Part shown: positions 14,896 to 15,670 of the stretch, in pieces
Layout: each line of letters begins with the position of its first letter
Numbering within the stretch: position 1 is the first letter of the stretch
Source of the DNA: Clostridia bacterium
GTDB lineage: Bacteria > Bacillota_A > Clostridia > Oscillospirales > Acutalibacteraceae
DNA: 15,670 nt
Reading direction: 5' to 3'
Assembly (NCBI GenBank): GCA_024699005.1
Contig: JAILQN010000230.1
Coordinates: forward strand, 1 to 15,670
Program-made: the position numbers and the translations under genes
The notes under the pieces: model-generated
The model's database searches: none
What the model saw: the letters and a program-made list of their open reading frames with translations, nothing else
Told to the model about the DNA's origin: nothing

Positions 14896-15028
14896 CCGAT
14901 CCGCTGGCCCCGACCACCGGGACAAATTCGCCGCTTTCCACCGCAAACGACACATCGTCCAGCGCCCGGATCTCCGTTTTGCCATTACCGTAGGTTTTTA
15001 CCAGATATTCTGCCCGCAGGATCTTCAT
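14896..15028 (-). pseudogene. ABC transporter ATPase, N-terminal 44 codons only
   Basis: From ATG 15028 the frame reads MKILRAEYLVKTYGNGKTEI, then RALDDVSFAVESGEFVPVVG and ASGS. This is the start of a LolD/MacB-type export ATPase. It breaks inside Walker A (GASGSGKST expected) where the hairpin array begins at about 14895; read-through adds only repeat-encoded residues to a stop at 14840. The rest of the ATPase and its permease are absent from the window. No good ribosome site precedes the ATG; that stretch is itself TTCATT-like repeat sequence. Confidence 0.8.
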
Positions 15029-15094
15029 TTTTCATCTTCATTTCTGTAAAGTCGGCAGCTTGTTTCTTCCCGTGCGAAAAGCGACGGAAAAGGA

Positions 15095-15495
15095 TCACGC
15101 TTTTTTGAAGTGGACCTTGGTCTGCGACAGAAGGTTAGCCTGCAGCGCCTGCCACGCTTCCGGACTGCCGCCGAAATAAACGTCCGTCAGCTGATCGCAG
15201 GAATCAAACACATTTGTGAGCGTCCCGCTGATCGTTCCGGACAGGGTGGCCTTCGTCAGCGCTTTACAGCTGTAAAAGGCGTTTTCGCCGATGGCGGTCA
15301 CCCCTTCGGGAACGGTGATCTCCGTAATGCCGGAGGCGAAAAAGGCGCCGTAGCCAATTTCTGTGACCGACGCCGGGATCTCGACGGTTTTTAAGCCGTC
15401 GCAGTTCGTGAAGATGTACGCCGGGAGTGTTTTCAGCCCCCGCGGCAGCGTGACCTGCCGCAGCTTCAGGCAGGCATCTCTTCCCGATTCGTCGG
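15095..15495 (-). pseudogene. 5'-truncated BspA-type LRR gene fragment
   Basis: In one frame from about 15495 to TGA 15095: DACLKLRQVTLPRGLKTLPA, then YIFTNCDGLKTVEIPASVTE, IGYGAFFASGITEITVPEGV and TAIGENAFYSCKALTKATLS, followed by a short tail ending VHFKKA. These are four BspA-like repeats plus the natural C-terminus, with repeats more diverged than in the gene at 4065. No start codon or ribosome site belongs to this frame; its 5' side is replaced by an IS256-type element end in a different frame. Confidence 0.75.
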
Positions 15496-15567
15496 CTTGT
15501 ATTCTTCAAGGATCGCTTTTGCGATTGCTCTGCCGGTTTCACTGTGCTTACTCTTTTTTGTCGCCAT
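15466..15567 (-). pseudogene. IS256-family transposase, N-terminal fragment
   Basis: ATG 15567, with GGAAGG 8 bases upstream, opens MATKKSKHSETGRAIAKAIL and then EEYKPTNREEM, which resembles the N-terminus of Mutator/IS256-type transposases. It stops at TGA 15466 after 33 codons because the sequence switches to LRR-coding DNA. The catalytic DDE domain is absent. Confidence 0.65.
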
Positions 15568-15670
15568 GTGCTTTTCCTTCCCTTCCTTTTTTACTATACA
15601 GCACTTCTTAAAAAAAAGAAAGTGCGTAAGTTTTCGTCTCTCCTACTTACACACTTTATTTTACACTCTC
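15500..15670 (-). mobile_element. IS256-family element end (terminal repeat and leader), truncated
   Basis: Minus strand from 15670: GAGAGTGTAAAATAAAGTGT then GTAAG, which matches my recollection of IS256-type terminal repeats in Clostridia. It is followed by a GCACTT/AAGTGC stem (15601-15625) and the transposase start. The outer edge may extend past the window. The other end of the element is missing on the left. Confidence 0.6.

Overview
This window looks like a chromosomal piece of an uncultured gut- or rumen-type Clostridia bacterium (Oscillospiraceae/Ruminococcaceae or a relative). I infer this from the gene families rather than from a marker gene: BspA-type leucine-rich repeats, an M6-like metalloprotease with a zinc-ribbon tail, an ABC-class ATPase relic, SseB-like relics, an IS256-type element end, Gram-positive AGGAGG-like ribosome binding sites and good sigma-A promoters. 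Nearly every intact gene encodes an exported protein, so the window is mainly about secreted glycan and protein processing.

Layout. 1-693 (-): N-terminal part of a secreted SGNH/GDSL hydrolase, cut by the window edge. 800-2587 (-): lipoprotein-like GH71/GH99-like glycosidase. 2954-3781 (+): acidic-linker lipoprotein with its own consensus promoter and terminator. 4065-5347 (-): BspA-type LRR protein whose start codon and LRR body are in different frames, joined at a G7 tract. 5736-7640 (+): M6-like metalloprotease. 7641-9045: decayed zone with a short decapitated gene start, an SseB-family relic, a long 163-bp foldback, and the leader of the next gene. 9046-10662 (+): right-handed beta-helix, GH141-like protein with an in-frame TGA at codon 26. 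10756-12150 (-): GH29 alpha-L-fucosidase, directly downstream and in the same frame as 12157-13224 (-), a GH18 protein; only one TAG and two codons separate them. 13225-15670: second decayed zone with an ABC-class ATPase relic, two direct copies of an AT-rich hairpin repeat bracketing an intact 52-aa gene and a possible tRNA 3' remnant, a modular hairpin array that cuts an ABC-transporter ATPase gene inside its Walker A motif, a 5'-truncated LRR gene, and the end of an IS256-family element at the window edge.

How the genes may work together: the GH29, GH18, beta-helix and GH99-like proteins could jointly attack a fucosylated, GlcNAc/mannose-containing glycan (for example N-glycans or mucin-like material), with the peptidase and SGNH esterase removing protein and acyl groups. 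This is inference from families only; no transporter or regulator is intact here.

The most noteworthy feature is the number of coding interruptions of different kinds in otherwise well-preserved genes (homopolymer frameshift, in-frame TGA, in-frame TAG) next to zones of true gene decay. TGA and TAG both serve as ordinary terminators elsewhere in the window, so codon reassignment is unlikely. I found no CRISPR array, no rRNA, no complete tRNA and no recognisable defence system.
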